Assembly: GCF_009649075.1 (NCBI RefSeq)
Contig: NZ_CP045737.1
Span: forward strand, 1,550,001-1,614,000
DNA: 64,000 bases
DNA from: Aeromicrobium yanjiei
Lineage (GTDB): Bacteria > Actinomycetota > Actinomycetes > Propionibacteriales > Nocardioidaceae
Direction of reading: 5' to 3'
Position 1 is the stretch's first letter; each line of letters opens with the position of its first letter. The position numbers and the translations under genes were made by a program. Positions 8,078 to 17,275 of the stretch are shown here, piece by piece. The notes beneath the pieces were generated by a model. The model saw nothing but the letters and a program-made list of their open reading frames with translations. It ran no database searches and had not been told where the DNA came from.

Positions 8078-9463
8078 TCAGGCCCAGTCGGCGGTGCGGT
8101 CGCGCAGCCGTGCGTAGGCCTCACGCACGAGAGGGGTCGGTTCAGCGGTGTGGGTCTCGGCGATCGCCGCGGCCCAGGTCGGGGGTTCGGCGGATCCGCT
8201 CAGCGCCCACGCCGCCTGCCGCGCGGCGCCCAGCGCGACGTACTCACCGGGGGCGGGCACGGTGACGGGGGCGCCGAGGAGCGCGGGGGCGAGCGCGTGG
8301 ACGGCGGGATTGCCGGCCGCGCCGCCGACGAGCAGGATGCGCTGGGCCGGGACGCCGGTCATGCCGGTCAGCAGCTCGACACCGTCGGCGAGCGAGCACA
8401 GCAGGGCCTCGAACGCCGCCCGTGCGATGTCCTCGCGGGTCGTGGAGGACGTCAGGCCCGACCAGGTGCCGGTGGCGTCCGGACGGTTGGGGGTGCGCTC
8501 GCCGTCGTAGTAGGGAAGGAGCGTCACGCCGTTGGCGCCGGACGGCGCCATCAGCGCGAGGCGGCCGAGCTCGTCGTGGTCGACGCCGAGCAGGCGGCAC
8601 TGCAGGTCGAGGATGCGCGCGGCGTTCATCGTGGTCGTCATCGGCAGGAAGCGGCCGGTCGCGTCGGCGAACCCGGTCACCGATCCGCTGCCGTCGGCGA
8701 TGCGGGTGTCGCTGATGGACGAGGCGACGCCCGACGTGCCGATCGACACGACGACGTCGCCCGGCTGCACGTCGAGCGCGAGTGCCGCGGCCATGTTGTC
8801 GCCCGTTCCGGCCGCGACGACGAGCCCGGACGACGTGCGGTCCGCGACCTCAGCCGGCGCGACGATGCGCGGCAGCGACACCGCGTGGCCGAGCGCGGAC
8901 TCCGCGAGGTCGGGGCGCCAGTCGTCGTCGGCGGTGGAGAAGTAGCCGGTGCCCGACGCGTCGCCACGGTCGGTGAACGCCTCGCCGCCAGTGACGTGCC
9001 GTGACACGTAGTCGTGGGGGAGCAGCACCTCGTGCGTACGCTTCGCGGCGTCGGGCTCGTGGTCACGCAGCCAGCGCAGCTTGGTCGAGGTGAAGGACGC
9101 GACCAGGACGCTGCCGACGGCCTCCGCGCACGCGTCGGGCCCGCCCAGCTCGTCGATCAGGTCGCGCGCCTCGCGGGCCGAGCGGGTGTCGTTCCACAGG
9201 ATCGCGTCGTGGACCGGCTCCCCGTGGGCGTCGAGCGAGACCATGCCGTGCTGCTGGCCGCCGATCGCGACCGCGGACGCACGGGGGAGCAGCCCGTCGG
9301 TGGCGCGGTCGAACGCCTCGAGCCAGGCGCGGGGGTCGACGGACGTCCCGGCCGGGTGCTTGGCCGACTGCTGCGCCACGACATCGCCGGTCGCGGCATC
9401 GACGAGCACGGCCTTGGTCGACTGCGTGGACGAGTCGACGCCGAGAACGAGATCAGATGCCAT
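8078..9463 (-). CDS. xylB: Xylulokinase
   Basis: 461-residue FGGY-family carbohydrate kinase; phosphorylates D-xylulose with ATP to xylulose 5-phosphate, which enters the pentose-phosphate pathway encoded at 43.6-51.6 kb. N-terminal GVDSSTQSTKAVLVD phosphate motif, the xylulokinase hallmark IGGQQHGMVSLD and ILWNDTRS, then the C-terminal ILLVGGAAGNPAVHALAPAL. First gene of the operon; its promoter carries the xylose operator at 9473-9493. No xylose transporter is present in the window. Confidence 0.95.
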   Translation of the reverse strand: MASDLVLGVDSSTQSTKAVLVDAATGDVVAQQSAKHPAGTSVDPRAWLEAFDRATDGLLPRASAVAIGGQQHGMVSLDAHGEPVHDAILWNDTRSAREARDLIDELGGPDACAEAVGSVLVASFTSTKLRWLRDHEPDAAKRTHEVLLPHDYVSRHVTGGEAFTDRGDASGTGYFSTADDDWRPDLAESALGHAVSLPRIVAPAEVADRTSSGLVVAAGTGDNMAAALALDVQPGDVVVSIGTSGVASSISDTRIADGSGSVTGFADATGRFLPMTTTMNAARILDLQCRLLGVDHDELGRLALMAPSGANGVTLLPYYDGERTPNRPDATGTWSGLTSSTTREDIARAAFEALLCSLADGVELLTGMTGVPAQRILLVGGAAGNPAVHALAPALLGAPVTVPAPGEYVALGAARQAAWALSGSAEPPTWAAAIAETHTAEPTPLVREAYARLRDRTADWA

Positions 9464-9472
9464 TGACCCTGT

Positions 9473-9498
9473 TTAGTACGACTCTTGAACTAAGTCAA
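9473..9498 (-). promoter_or_regulatory. Xylose operon promoter/operator
   Basis: Inverted repeat TTAGTAC (9473-9479) and GAACTAA (9487-9493) separated by 7 bp, matching the actinobacterial ROK/XylR operator style (TTAGTT...AACTAA). On the coding strand a -35-like TTGACT (9493-9498) precedes it and a TAAACA -10-like element overlaps the distal arm. A repressor bound here would cover the promoter of xylB. The binding assignment to the ROK protein is inferred from family knowledge. Confidence 0.8.
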
Positions 9499-9504
9499 GG
9501 GTCC

Positions 9505-10524
9505 TCAGACGGCGAGCGCGCGGTGTCGCCGGACGCCGGCACCCGCTGCACGCCGCGACACCCAGCGATCCCGGCAGGCGACGGCCGTGTCGGGGTGGTC
9601 GGTGAAGACCGCGTCCACGCCGGCGTCGAAGAGCTCGCGGTACTCCGGGTCGGCGAAGCCGATCTCGTTGTCCGTGCCGGTGCGGAGCTCGGGCGGCAGG
9701 TAGCGGTTCTCGCTGCGGAGCGTCCAGACGTAGACGTCCAGCCCTGCGCGGTGGGCGCGCTCGACCAGCGGGGAGCGTCGCCGGGGGGACCGGCTCGTCG
9801 CGGGACGGACCACGAGCCGCTTGGGCACCGCCAGCGCGGCGGCGTACGTGGAGACCTGGTCGAGGCCACCGATGCGCAACAGGTCGGCGGACGAGTTCAG
9901 CAGCTGCAGCATGGCCAGGCCGCTGCGCTCGGACAGCGAGCGCAGCACCGCGGGGTCGTCCGCCTCGACCTGGATCGGGACGGCGGGCAGGTCTGCGGCG
10001 CAGCGGTGGAGGGCGTCCAGCAGCAGATCGTCCAGTGGCGCACCGGTCTCGGCGAAGTGCCGGGCGCTCTTGAGCTCCAGGCACAGGCCGACCCGCGTGC
10101 CCTGCTCGCGGTTGTGGGCAGCCACGAGCGCGATCGTGTCGTCGAGGGTCAGCAGCGGCTCGTCCGTCCACCGGGTGTTGTGGCTGCGGAGGACCGGGTG
10201 GCGCTCGCGGGCCCGCAGCATCGCGAGCTCCTCGAGGGTGAGGTCCTCGCTGAACCAGCCGGTGTGCTCCCGGCCGTCGATCACCTTGGTGGTCCGGCGG
10301 TCGCGCAGGGCCGCGACCTTCTTGACGTCGGTCGTGCGGGACAGCTCGTTCTCGTGGCGGCACAGCAGATGGCCGTCGGCCGTCGGCACGAGGTCGGGCT
10401 CGACGAGGTCGACGCCGCACTCCATCGCGATGCGGTACGACCGCTCGGTGTGCTCGACCGCGTAGCCCGGCGCGCCCCGGTGCCCGATGACCAGTGGAGA
10501 GCGGTTGGCCTGTTCGTGGCTCAT
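9505..10524 (-). CDS. Glycerophosphodiester phosphodiesterase family protein
   Basis: 339 residues. The GDPD TIM-barrel signature starts at the N-terminus (VIGHRGAPGYAVEHTERSY) and continues with EPDLVPTADGHLLCRHE, LCLELKS and FTDHPDTAV. These are the metal-binding and catalytic His/Glu elements of enzymes that hydrolyse glycerophosphodiesters to glycerol 3-phosphate. There is no signal peptide, so it is cytoplasmic. ATG 10524 is chosen because it is next to the conserved first strand and has a GACACT hexamer 7 nt upstream. The much longer open frame to 11232 is antisense to other genes. Confidence 0.9.
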   Translation of the reverse strand: MSHEQANRSPLVIGHRGAPGYAVEHTERSYRIAMECGVDLVEPDLVPTADGHLLCRHENELSRTTDVKKVAALRDRRTTKVIDGREHTGWFSEDLTLEELAMLRARERHPVLRSHNTRWTDEPLLTLDDTIALVAAHNREQGTRVGLCLELKSARHFAETGAPLDDLLLDALHRCAADLPAVPIQVEADDPAVLRSLSERSGLAMLQLLNSSADLLRIGGLDQVSTYAAALAVPKRLVVRPATSRSPRRRSPLVERAHRAGLDVYVWTLRSENRYLPPELRTGTDNEIGFADPEYRELFDAGVDAVFTDHPDTAVACRDRWVSRRAAGAGVRRHRALAV

Positions 10525-10620
10525 GTCTCCCAGTGTCAACCTCGTCCATGACGGCCCGACGACAGACACGCGTCCCACAGGTGAACGTTCGACGCCCACC
10601 TGTCCTCGTACGCTGGCCGG

Positions 10621-11145
10621 GTGACCATCCACTCGGACCACCCGTTCGTCCCGCCCGAGGGCGACCGCGACCCGTTGCGCCGTCTGCGCGGCCGGATGCC
10701 CGCGCCCGTGACGGTGTGGGCGACCGGGACCGGGCGCAGCCGGGCGGGCCTGACCATCTCCTCGGTCCTGGTGGCCGACGGCGAGCCCGCGCGGGTGCTC
10801 GGGCTGGTCGACGCCGACTCGTCGTTCTGGGACGAGGACCCCGAGGCCTGGGTCGTCAACGTGCTGGGCGCCGAGCACCGCTTCCTCGCCGACGCGTTCG
10901 CGGGCACGGCCCCCGCACCGGGTGGGCCGTTCACGCTGGGCAGCTGGTCGGACAGCGACTGGGGACCCGTCCTGGGGGCGACGGCGGGCTGGCTGGGCGT
11001 ACGCCGCGCCGACGTCCCGCCGCGCCAGGTGGGCTGGGGCCTGCTCGTCGAGGGGACGATCGAGCACGTCGAGGTCGGTGACGCCGACGCGATGGTGCAC
11101 CTGCGTGGCCGTTATCAGGAGGTACGACCCAGCAGGCTCGGGTGA
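10621..11145 (+). CDS. Flavin reductase-like domain protein
   Basis: 174 residues resembling the FMN-binding split-barrel flavin reductase fold: [19 protein letters not shown], then [19 protein letters not shown], and [19 protein letters not shown]. The partner enzyme is unknown. GTG 10621 sits 6 nt after a TACGCT -10 hexamer (10609-10614) without a Shine-Dalgarno, so it is a likely leaderless start. It precedes dxs by 46 bp but dxs appears to have its own promoter. Confidence 0.75.
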   Translation: MTIHSDHPFVPPEGDRDPLRRLRGRMPAPVTVWATGTGRSRAGLTISSVLVADGEPARVLGLVDADSSFWDEDPEAWVVNVLGAEHRFLADAFAGTAPAPGGPFTLGSWSDSDWGPVLGATAGWLGVRRADVPPRQVGWGLLVEGTIEHVEVGDADAMVHLRGRYQEVRPSRLG

Positions 11146-11191
11146 CGTCGATAGACTGATTCCTATGGCATCTGGAGGGAAGGAGACAGCG

Positions 11192-13072
11192 ATGGGCATC
11201 CTCGGCAGGCTGTCGGGACCCTCGGACCTCAAGCACCTCAGCGAGGACGAGCTCGATCAGCTCGCCTCCGAGATCCGTGAGCTGTTGATCGTGTCCGTGG
11301 CGTCCAACGGCGGGCACCTGGGCCCCAACCTCGGTGTCGTCGAGCTGGGCATCGCGATCCACCGGGTGTTCGAGTCCCCCAAGGACCGCGTCGTGTGGGA
11401 CACCGGCCACCAGTCGTACGTCCACAAGATGCTGACCGGCCGCGCGAACGAGTTCGGCTCGCTGCGCACCGAGGGCGGGCTCTCGGGCTACCCGAGCCGA
11501 TCCGAGTCCGAGCACGACTGGGTCGAGAACTCGCACGCGTCCACGAGCCTGTCCTACGCGGACGGCATGGCGAAGGCCAATCTGCTGCTCGGCAAGGACG
11601 ACCACGTCGTCGCGGTCATCGGTGACGGCGCGCTCACCGGCGGCATGGCCTGGGAGGCGCTCAACAACATCGCCGCCGACCAGGACCGCCGCCTCGTCGT
11701 GATCGTCAACGACAACGGCCGCTCCTACACCCCCACGGTCGGCGGGCTGGCCAACCGGCTGACCGAGATCCGCACCAACCCCAAGTACGAGACGACCCTC
11801 AGCGCGATCCGCGAGCGCCTCAACGCCACGCCGTTCGGCGGCACCAAGGCGTACGAGGCGCTGCACGCGATCAAGAAGGGCGTCAAGGACGCCCTCGCGC
11901 CGCAGGGCATGTTCGAGGACCTCGGCCTGAAGTACATCGGCCCCGTCGACGGCCACGACCGCGCGTCCGTCGAGCGCGCCCTCGCGCAGGCCAAGAAGTT
12001 CGGCGGCCCGGTCCTCGTGCACGTGCTGACCACCAAGGGCCAGGGCTACGACATCGCGGTCGCCAACGAGAACGACCAGATGCACCAGGCCAGCCCGTTC
12101 GACCGCGCGACCGGCGAGGCCGTGACGATCGCCCCGGCCGGCTGGACGTCGGTGTTCCGCGACGAGATCGTCCGCATCGCCGACGAGCGTCCCGACGTCG
12201 TCGGCATCACCGCCGCGATGCTCTACCCGGTCGGCCTGGACGCGTTCGCCGACAAGTTCCCCGACCGCGTGTTCGACGTCGGCATCGCCGAGCAGCACGC
12301 CGTCACCAGCGCCGCGGGCCTCGCGATGGGTGGGCTGCACCCCGTCGTCGCGGTCTACGCGACGTTCATCAACCGGGCGTTCGACCAGGTGCTGCTCGAC
12401 GTCGCGCTGCACAAGTGCGGGGTCACCTTCGTGCTCGACCGCGCGGGCGTGACGGGCGACGACGGCGCGAGCCACAACGGCATGTGGGACATGTCCCTGC
12501 TGCAGATCGTCCCCGGGCTGCGCCTCGCCGCGCCCCGCGACGGCTCGCAGCTGCGTGAGCTCCTGCGCGAGGCGGTCGACGTCGACGACGCCCCGACCGT
12601 CATCCGGTTCGCCAAGGGCGCGGTCTGCGACGACCTGCCGGCGATCGAGCGCATCGGCACGTTCGACGTGCTGTCGCGCGACGACGCCCGTGACGTGCTG
12701 ATCGTGGCCGTCGGCGCGTTCGGCCACCTCGCCGCCGAGGCCGCCGATCTCGTTCGTGCGGCGGGCTACGGCGTCACGGTGGTCGACCCGCGCTGGAGCA
12801 AGCCCTTCGACCCCGCGCTCGTCCAGATGGCCGGCGACCACGACCTCGTGGTCACCGTCGAGGACAACGGCCGTCACGGGGGAGTGGGCTCGGCCTACAC
12901 CCAGGCCGTACGCGATGCGGGCATCGAGACGCCGATCCGGGTGCACGGCATCGAGCAGGAGTTCCTCGACCACGCCAAGCGGGACGTCATCCTGGGCCGG
13001 CTGGGTCTCACCGCCCGGTCCGTGGCCGACGACACCTTGGCGCGGCTGGGCCGGAATAGCGCGAACGGGTGA
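11192..13072 (+). CDS. dxs: 1-deoxy-D-xylulose-5-phosphate synthase
   Basis: 626 residues, close to the family norm. The TPP-dependent enzyme condenses pyruvate and glyceraldehyde 3-phosphate in the first step of the MEP isoprenoid pathway. Signatures are [20 protein letters not shown], the TPP motif [16 protein letters not shown], and [16 protein letters not shown] of the transketolase pyrimidine domain. A TAGACT hexamer (11152-11157) lies 7 nt before an in-frame ATG at 11165. ATG 11192 has a strong AAGGAG 6 nt upstream and begins the conserved region, so it was chosen; a 9-residue longer leaderless form is possible. Confidence 0.96.
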   Translation: MGILGRLSGPSDLKHLSEDELDQLASEIRELLIVSVASNGGHLGPNLGVVELGIAIHRVFESPKDRVVWDTGHQSYVHKMLTGRANEFGSLRTEGGLSGYPSRSESEHDWVENSHASTSLSYADGMAKANLLLGKDDHVVAVIGDGALTGGMAWEALNNIAADQDRRLVVIVNDNGRSYTPTVGGLANRLTEIRTNPKYETTLSAIRERLNATPFGGTKAYEALHAIKKGVKDALAPQGMFEDLGLKYIGPVDGHDRASVERALAQAKKFGGPVLVHVLTTKGQGYDIAVANENDQMHQASPFDRATGEAVTIAPAGWTSVFRDEIVRIADERPDVVGITAAMLYPVGLDAFADKFPDRVFDVGIAEQHAVTSAAGLAMGGLHPVVAVYATFINRAFDQVLLDVALHKCGVTFVLDRAGVTGDDGASHNGMWDMSLLQIVPGLRLAAPRDGSQLRELLREAVDVDDAPTVIRFAKGAVCDDLPAIERIGTFDVLSRDDARDVLIVAVGAFGHLAAEAADLVRAAGYGVTVVDPRWSKPFDPALVQMAGDHDLVVTVEDNGRHGGVGSAYTQAVRDAGIETPIRVHGIEQEFLDHAKRDVILGRLGLTARSVADDTLARLGRNSANG

Positions 13073-13082
13073 GTGGTTGATC

Positions 13083-13991
13083 ATGGCGATGAAGAACTGG
13101 CGCTTTCGACGAACCCCTGACCAGCCACGTCGCCGCGACGGCAGTGGGCCGGTGCTGATCCACGCCCTCGACGGATTCCTCGGGGCGGGCTCGGCCGCAC
13201 GTCTTGCCGCGGCACAGCTGCGCACCGACCACGGCGAGGTCATCCACGAGTTCGACGTCGACGAGATGCTCGACTACCGCGCCCGACGTCCCATGATCGG
13301 CTTCCGCGAGAACCACTACGCGGACTACGACGAGCCCAAGCTGCAGGTCGTCCTCGAGCACGACGCCAACGGTGTGCCCTACTTCCTGCTCGCTGGGCCC
13401 GAGCCCGACTTCCAGTGGGAGCGGTTCGTGGCCGACGTGCACGACCTCATCGAGGAGCACGACGTCCCGCTGACGCTGGGACTCGGCGCCGTCCCGATGG
13501 GCGTCCCGCACACGCGTCCGGCCATGATCACCGCGCACGGCACCCGCCCCGAGCTCGTCGACCGGCAGAACCTGTGGTCCGCCCAGGTCACCGTGCCGTC
13601 GTCGGCGCAGTCCCTGCTGGAGTACCGGCTCGGGCAGTGGGGGCACGATGCCGCCGGCTACGTCGTGCACGTGCCGCACTACCTCGCGCAGATCGACTAC
13701 CCGACCGCTGCGCTCGCGCTGATCGACGCCCTCGTCGACCGCACGGGCCTCGCGATCGACGTCGACGCGCTGCGCGCCCGCCAGGGTGCTGCGCTGCTGG
13801 AGATCGAGCAGCAGATCGAGGAGCAGGGCGGCAAGGAGCTGCTCGGTGGCCTCGAGGAGCAGTACGACGCGTTCACCCGCGGTGCGGCCCAGTCGCTGCT
13901 CGCGAGCGACGAGGACCTGCCGAGCGGCGACGAGCTCGCCGACCAGTTCGAGCAGTTCTTGGCGAGGCAGCGCAAGAACGACCAGGGCTGA
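13083..13991 (+). CDS. PAC2-family protein (proteasome assembly chaperone-like)
   Basis: 302-residue PAC2-domain protein (PF09754 family), common in actinobacteria and related to archaeal and eukaryotic proteasome assembly chaperones. Visible elements are VLIHALDGFLGAGSAARLAA, VIHEFDVDEMLDYRARRP and LTLGLGAVPMGVPHTRPAM. The C-terminal third is a charged helix (ALLEIEQQIEEQGGKELLGG) predicted to be coiled. Its biochemical role in bacteria is not settled. It lies between dxs and tesB. Confidence 0.85.
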   Translation: MAMKNWRFRRTPDQPRRRDGSGPVLIHALDGFLGAGSAARLAAAQLRTDHGEVIHEFDVDEMLDYRARRPMIGFRENHYADYDEPKLQVVLEHDANGVPYFLLAGPEPDFQWERFVADVHDLIEEHDVPLTLGLGAVPMGVPHTRPAMITAHGTRPELVDRQNLWSAQVTVPSSAQSLLEYRLGQWGHDAAGYVVHVPHYLAQIDYPTAALALIDALVDRTGLAIDVDALRARQGAALLEIEQQIEEQGGKELLGGLEEQYDAFTRGAAQSLLASDEDLPSGDELADQFEQFLARQRKNDQG

Positions 13992-14011
13992 GCGTCCTCT
14001 AGGGTGGGGGC

Positions 14012-14884
14012 GTGCCTGCTTCCCTCTCTGACGTCATCGGCCTCCTCGACCTCGAGCAGCTCGAGGTCGGCCTGTTCCGTGGATCGCAGCCCGAGTCGTC
14101 GTCCCTGAAGCGGGTGTTCGGCGGCCAGGTCGCCGCGCAGGCGCTGATGGCCGCGCAGCTGACCGTCCCCGAGGACCGTCACGTGCACTCGCTGCACCTG
14201 TACTTCATCCTCGGCGGGGATCCGACGATCCCGATCGTCTACGACGTCGAGAACGTCCGCGACGGTCGTTCGTTCACGACCCGGCGGGTCGCGGCGCGCC
14301 AGCACGGCGAGATCATCTTCTACATGACCGCGTCGTTCCAGGTCGTCGAGGAAGGCTGGGACCACCAGGACCTGATGCCGCAGGTGCCGTCGCCCGACGA
14401 GGCGACCCCGCTGATCGACATCATCGCGTTGCAGGGGCAGGATGCGGTCGATCACTGGACGAAGGAGTGGGCGTCCTTCGACATGCGCTACATCGGCGAC
14501 AACCGGCCCGCGGACGATCCGCAGCGCAGGTTGGTGCCGGCCACGCAGCGGCTGTGGTTCCGTGCGGACGGCGAGCTGCCCGACTCCCGGCCCATCCACA
14601 ACGCCGCGTTCACCTACATCAGCGACCTGAGCCTGCTCGGGGCGAGCCTCGTGCCGCACGGGCAGTTCATCGGCTCCGACCGTGTGCAGCCGGCGTCGCT
14701 CGACCACACGATCTGGTTCCATCGTCCGGTCTCGGCCGATCAGTGGCTGCTGTACGACCAGACGTCGCCGTCAGCGTCCGGCGCCCGCGGTCTCAGCACC
14801 GCCCGGGTGTTCTCGCAGGACGGAGTGCTGGTCGCAACGGTCGCCCAGGAGGGCCTGATCCGCCCCCTGACCCCGCGCACCTGA
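14012..14884 (+). CDS. tesB: Acyl-CoA thioesterase II
   Basis: 290 residues of the double-hotdog TesB family, which hydrolyses medium and long acyl-CoA to free fatty acid and CoA. Signatures include VFGGQVAAQALMAA, VHSLHLYFILGGDP, VRDGRSFTTRRVAARQHGEI, and C-terminal SLDHTIWFHRP and LSTARVFSQDGVLVATVAQE. GTG 14012 is preceded 6 nt away by TAGGGT (14000-14005) with no Shine-Dalgarno, so it is likely leaderless. It converges on the MaoC gene with a hairpin spanning both stop codons. Confidence 0.93.
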   Translation: MPASLSDVIGLLDLEQLEVGLFRGSQPESSSLKRVFGGQVAAQALMAAQLTVPEDRHVHSLHLYFILGGDPTIPIVYDVENVRDGRSFTTRRVAARQHGEIIFYMTASFQVVEEGWDHQDLMPQVPSPDEATPLIDIIALQGQDAVDHWTKEWASFDMRYIGDNRPADDPQRRLVPATQRLWFRADGELPDSRPIHNAAFTYISDLSLLGASLVPHGQFIGSDRVQPASLDHTIWFHRPVSADQWLLYDQTSPSASGARGLSTARVFSQDGVLVATVAQEGLIRPLTPRT

Positions 14885-14904
14885 CGGCGTCCGGTCAGAC
14901 GCCG
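14885..14904. terminator. Short hairpin between convergent tesB and MaoC genes
   Basis: CGGCGTC (14885-14891) pairs with GACGCCG (14898-14904) around a 6 nt loop. The tesB stop lies directly before it and the MaoC stop lies in the loop. There is no T-tract, so a terminator role is plausible but not certain. Confidence 0.45.
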
Positions 14905-15776
14905 GGGACGACCCGTCCGACCAGGTGGGTCACGGGCTTCTTGGCGCCCTTGACCCCGAACGTGAGTACGTCGCCGTCCTTGCGCGATCCGAAGACGACC
15001 GTGCCGGGCAGCAGGATCGGCTTGCGGAACTCCACGTCGTTCGTGAACGTGTCGGGCAGCTTGTTGTGCACCGCCGAGAGGCTGCGCGCGAGCGTCCACA
15101 TGCCGTGCGCGATGTTGGTCGGGAACCCGAACGCCTTGGCGGTCAGCGGGTAGAGGTGGATCGGGTTGCGATCGCCGGAGATCGCACCGTAGCGACGGCC
15201 CAGGTCTCCGCGGAGCTTCCAGTGGACGACCCCGTCGGGCGCCTCGACCCCGGCCAGGGGGACGTCCGTGGTCTCGGCCGATCCGCCCTTGTGCCGGGAG
15301 AACAACGTCATGACCTCGTCCCAGACGACCTCGCCGCCGACCGAGGCGGTCGTGACGATGTCGATGAGCGAGCCCTTGGGGTGCGGGCGGCGGTCCGCGG
15401 CGCGCACGGTGAGGTCGAAGGACTCGTCCACGCGGATGCGGCGGTGCTGCCGGATCGTGTTGCGCAGATGGACCAGTCCCATCGGCGCGAACGGGAACGC
15501 CGTGTCGGTCATCAAGGCCATGTGCAGGCCGAACGCCGCCATGTGCGGATACGGCGTCGGCAGGTGGTCGCCGCGGGGGAACCCGCAGACCTCGTTGTAT
15601 GCGTCGAGGTGCTGCGGGTCCGTCACGACGCCGTTGCGCTGCAGCTCCAGATCGGGCGCCTCTCCTGTGGCGTGCTTGATCCCGGGCAGGCCGCCGACGA
15701 CGGGGATCGCCGGCAGCGCCGCCTTCAGCATGAGGGGGAGCGTGGCGGGCGCCGTGTCGAAGACCCGGGTGGACAT
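14895..15776 (-). CDS. htdX: MaoC-like 3-hydroxyacyl-thioester dehydratase (HtdX-like)
   Basis: 293 residues with a C-terminal MaoC hotdog and hydratase motif (YGAISGDRNPIHLYPLTAKAFGF, then NIAHGMWTLARSL). It is predicted to hydrate/dehydrate enoyl- and 3-hydroxyacyl thioesters. It starts 1 bp after the fabG4 stop, so they form one transcript. The arrangement htdX-fabG4 divergent from fadA2 is the same as Mycobacterium Rv0241c-Rv0242c/Rv0243, which supports the symbol. Confidence 0.85.
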   Translation of the reverse strand: MSTRVFDTAPATLPLMLKAALPAIPVVGGLPGIKHATGEAPDLELQRNGVVTDPQHLDAYNEVCGFPRGDHLPTPYPHMAAFGLHMALMTDTAFPFAPMGLVHLRNTIRQHRRIRVDESFDLTVRAADRRPHPKGSLIDIVTTASVGGEVVWDEVMTLFSRHKGGSAETTDVPLAGVEAPDGVVHWKLRGDLGRRYGAISGDRNPIHLYPLTAKAFGFPTNIAHGMWTLARSLSAVHNKLPDTFTNDVEFRKPILLPGTVVFGSRKDGDVLTFGVKGAKKPVTHLVGRVVPGV

Positions 15777-15777
15777 C

Positions 15778-17127
15778 TCAGGCGCCGATCAGGGCCTGGC
15801 CGCAGACCCGGACGACGTTGCCCGAGATCGCGGACGAGCCCGGGTTGGCGTACCAGGCGATGGCCTCGGCGACGTCGATGGGCTGACCGCCCTGCGACAG
15901 CGAGCTGAGCCGACGGCCCGCCTCGCGGATGCCGATCGGCATGGTCTTGACCATGTCCGTCTCGATGAAGCCGGGAGCGATCGCGTTGACCGTGATGCCG
16001 TCCTTGGCGACGCGCTTGGACAGATCCTGCACGAAGCCGATCACGCCGGCCTTGGCCGTGCCGTAGCTGGTCTGGCCGTTGTTGCCCGCGATGCCGGCGA
16101 TCGAGGAGATGCCGATGACGCGGCCGCCGCGCCGGATGAGTCCCTGGTCGAGGAGCTCCGCCGTGATGCGCTGGGGGGCGCCGACGCTGATGTCGATGAC
16201 CAGGTTCCAGTTCTCGGTCTTCATGTTCTTGAGCCGCTTGTCGCGGGTGATGCCGGCGTTGTGGACCACGATGTCGACCCCGCCGTGCGCGTCCTTGAGG
16301 GCCTGGGCGATGACCGCGGGCGCGTCCTCGGCCGTGATGTCCTCGGCGATCGAGGTGCCGTCGAGCTCGGCCATGAGGGCGTCCAGATCGTCCTTGAGGG
16401 CCGGGACGTCGAGGCCGACGATCGAGGCGCCGTCGCGGTGCAGGGTGCGGGCCATCGCGGCGCCCAGGCCGCGGGACGCGCCCGTGATGAGCGCGACCTT
16501 GCCCGCGAGGGGCTTGGCGGGGTCGGCGACCGCGTCGGCGTCCACGAGGTCGGTCAGCCCGAGGCGGATCACCTGCCCCGAGACGAACGCGGACTTGGGG
16601 GAGAGCAGGAACTCGAGGGTCGAGCCGAGCGCGCCCTCGGAGCCCTCGCCGACGTACACGAGGTTGGCGGTGCTGCCGTTGCCGCCGATCTCCTTGCCGG
16701 CGGAGCGGACGAAGCCCTCCAGCGCACGCTGGGCGATTGCGGCCGTCTCGCTCCCGGCCTGATCGGGGAGCCGGCCGATCACGATGAACCGGCCTGAACG
16801 GGCGAGGCTGCGCATCGCGGGGGTGAAGAACTGCTGCATCGTGGCGAGACCCGCGGTGTCGGTGATCCCGGTCGCGTCGAACACGAGGCCCTTGTACGTC
16901 TTGCTGTCGGCGCGGACGCCGACGGCCTCGATGCCGCTGGCCTTGAGCGTCGCGTGGAGAGAGGTGCCGAGGAGTCCGCCGGGGGCTGCGCCGACGAGGA
17001 CGGTTCCCTTGACGAGGGGGTCGCCCTCGGTCCAGCGCTCCAGCACGGGGGGATTGGGCAGACCCAGGTTCTTGACGACGAACTGGCCGATCGGGTTGTG
17101 GGCGAGCGACTGGTAGTGGTCGGTCAT
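15778..17127 (-). CDS. fabG4: High-molecular-weight 3-oxoacyl-(ACP/CoA) reductase FabG4-like
   Basis: 449 residues, far longer than classical FabG (about 245) but like mycobacterial FabG4 (about 454). An N-terminal flavodoxin-like half (about 1-205) is followed by a complete SDR domain with TGASRGLGAAMARTL, HNAGITRDKRLKNMK, GISSIAGIAGNNGQTSYGTA containing the catalytic Ser/Tyr/Lys, and NAIAPGFIETDMV. It reduces 3-oxoacyl thioesters, probably with NADH. ATG 17127 is chosen at the conserved MTDHYQSLAHNP start. It is divergent from fadA2 across a palindromic operator. Confidence 0.92.
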   Translation of the reverse strand: MTDHYQSLAHNPIGQFVVKNLGLPNPPVLERWTEGDPLVKGTVLVGAAPGGLLGTSLHATLKASGIEAVGVRADSKTYKGLVFDATGITDTAGLATMQQFFTPAMRSLARSGRFIVIGRLPDQAGSETAAIAQRALEGFVRSAGKEIGGNGSTANLVYVGEGSEGALGSTLEFLLSPKSAFVSGQVIRLGLTDLVDADAVADPAKPLAGKVALITGASRGLGAAMARTLHRDGASIVGLDVPALKDDLDALMAELDGTSIAEDITAEDAPAVIAQALKDAHGGVDIVVHNAGITRDKRLKNMKTENWNLVIDISVGAPQRITAELLDQGLIRRGGRVIGISSIAGIAGNNGQTSYGTAKAGVIGFVQDLSKRVAKDGITVNAIAPGFIETDMVKTMPIGIREAGRRLSSLSQGGQPIDVAEAIAWYANPGSSAISGNVVRVCGQALIGA

Positions 17128-17151
17128 GAGGCGGGTGTGTCCTATCTCTCG

Positions 17152-17166
17152 GATACCATTGGTATC
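17152..17166. promoter_or_regulatory. Palindromic operator in fabG4-fadA2 intergenic region
   Basis: GATACC (17152-17157) and GGTATC (17161-17166) are perfect 6 bp arms around ATT. The size and symmetry fit a TetR-type operator. It lies in the 148 bp space between divergent fabG4 and fadA2. The tetR gene downstream of fadA2 is a candidate binder (inference). Confidence 0.7.
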
Positions 17167-17275
17167 TGGAATGATCTTGAAACTGTAGCCTCGGAAATCA
17201 GCGCCAGTCCAGCCACCCCGGATGCGGCGCTCATCACGTACAGCACCATCGTTCACGAAGATCGAGGAGACCGCC

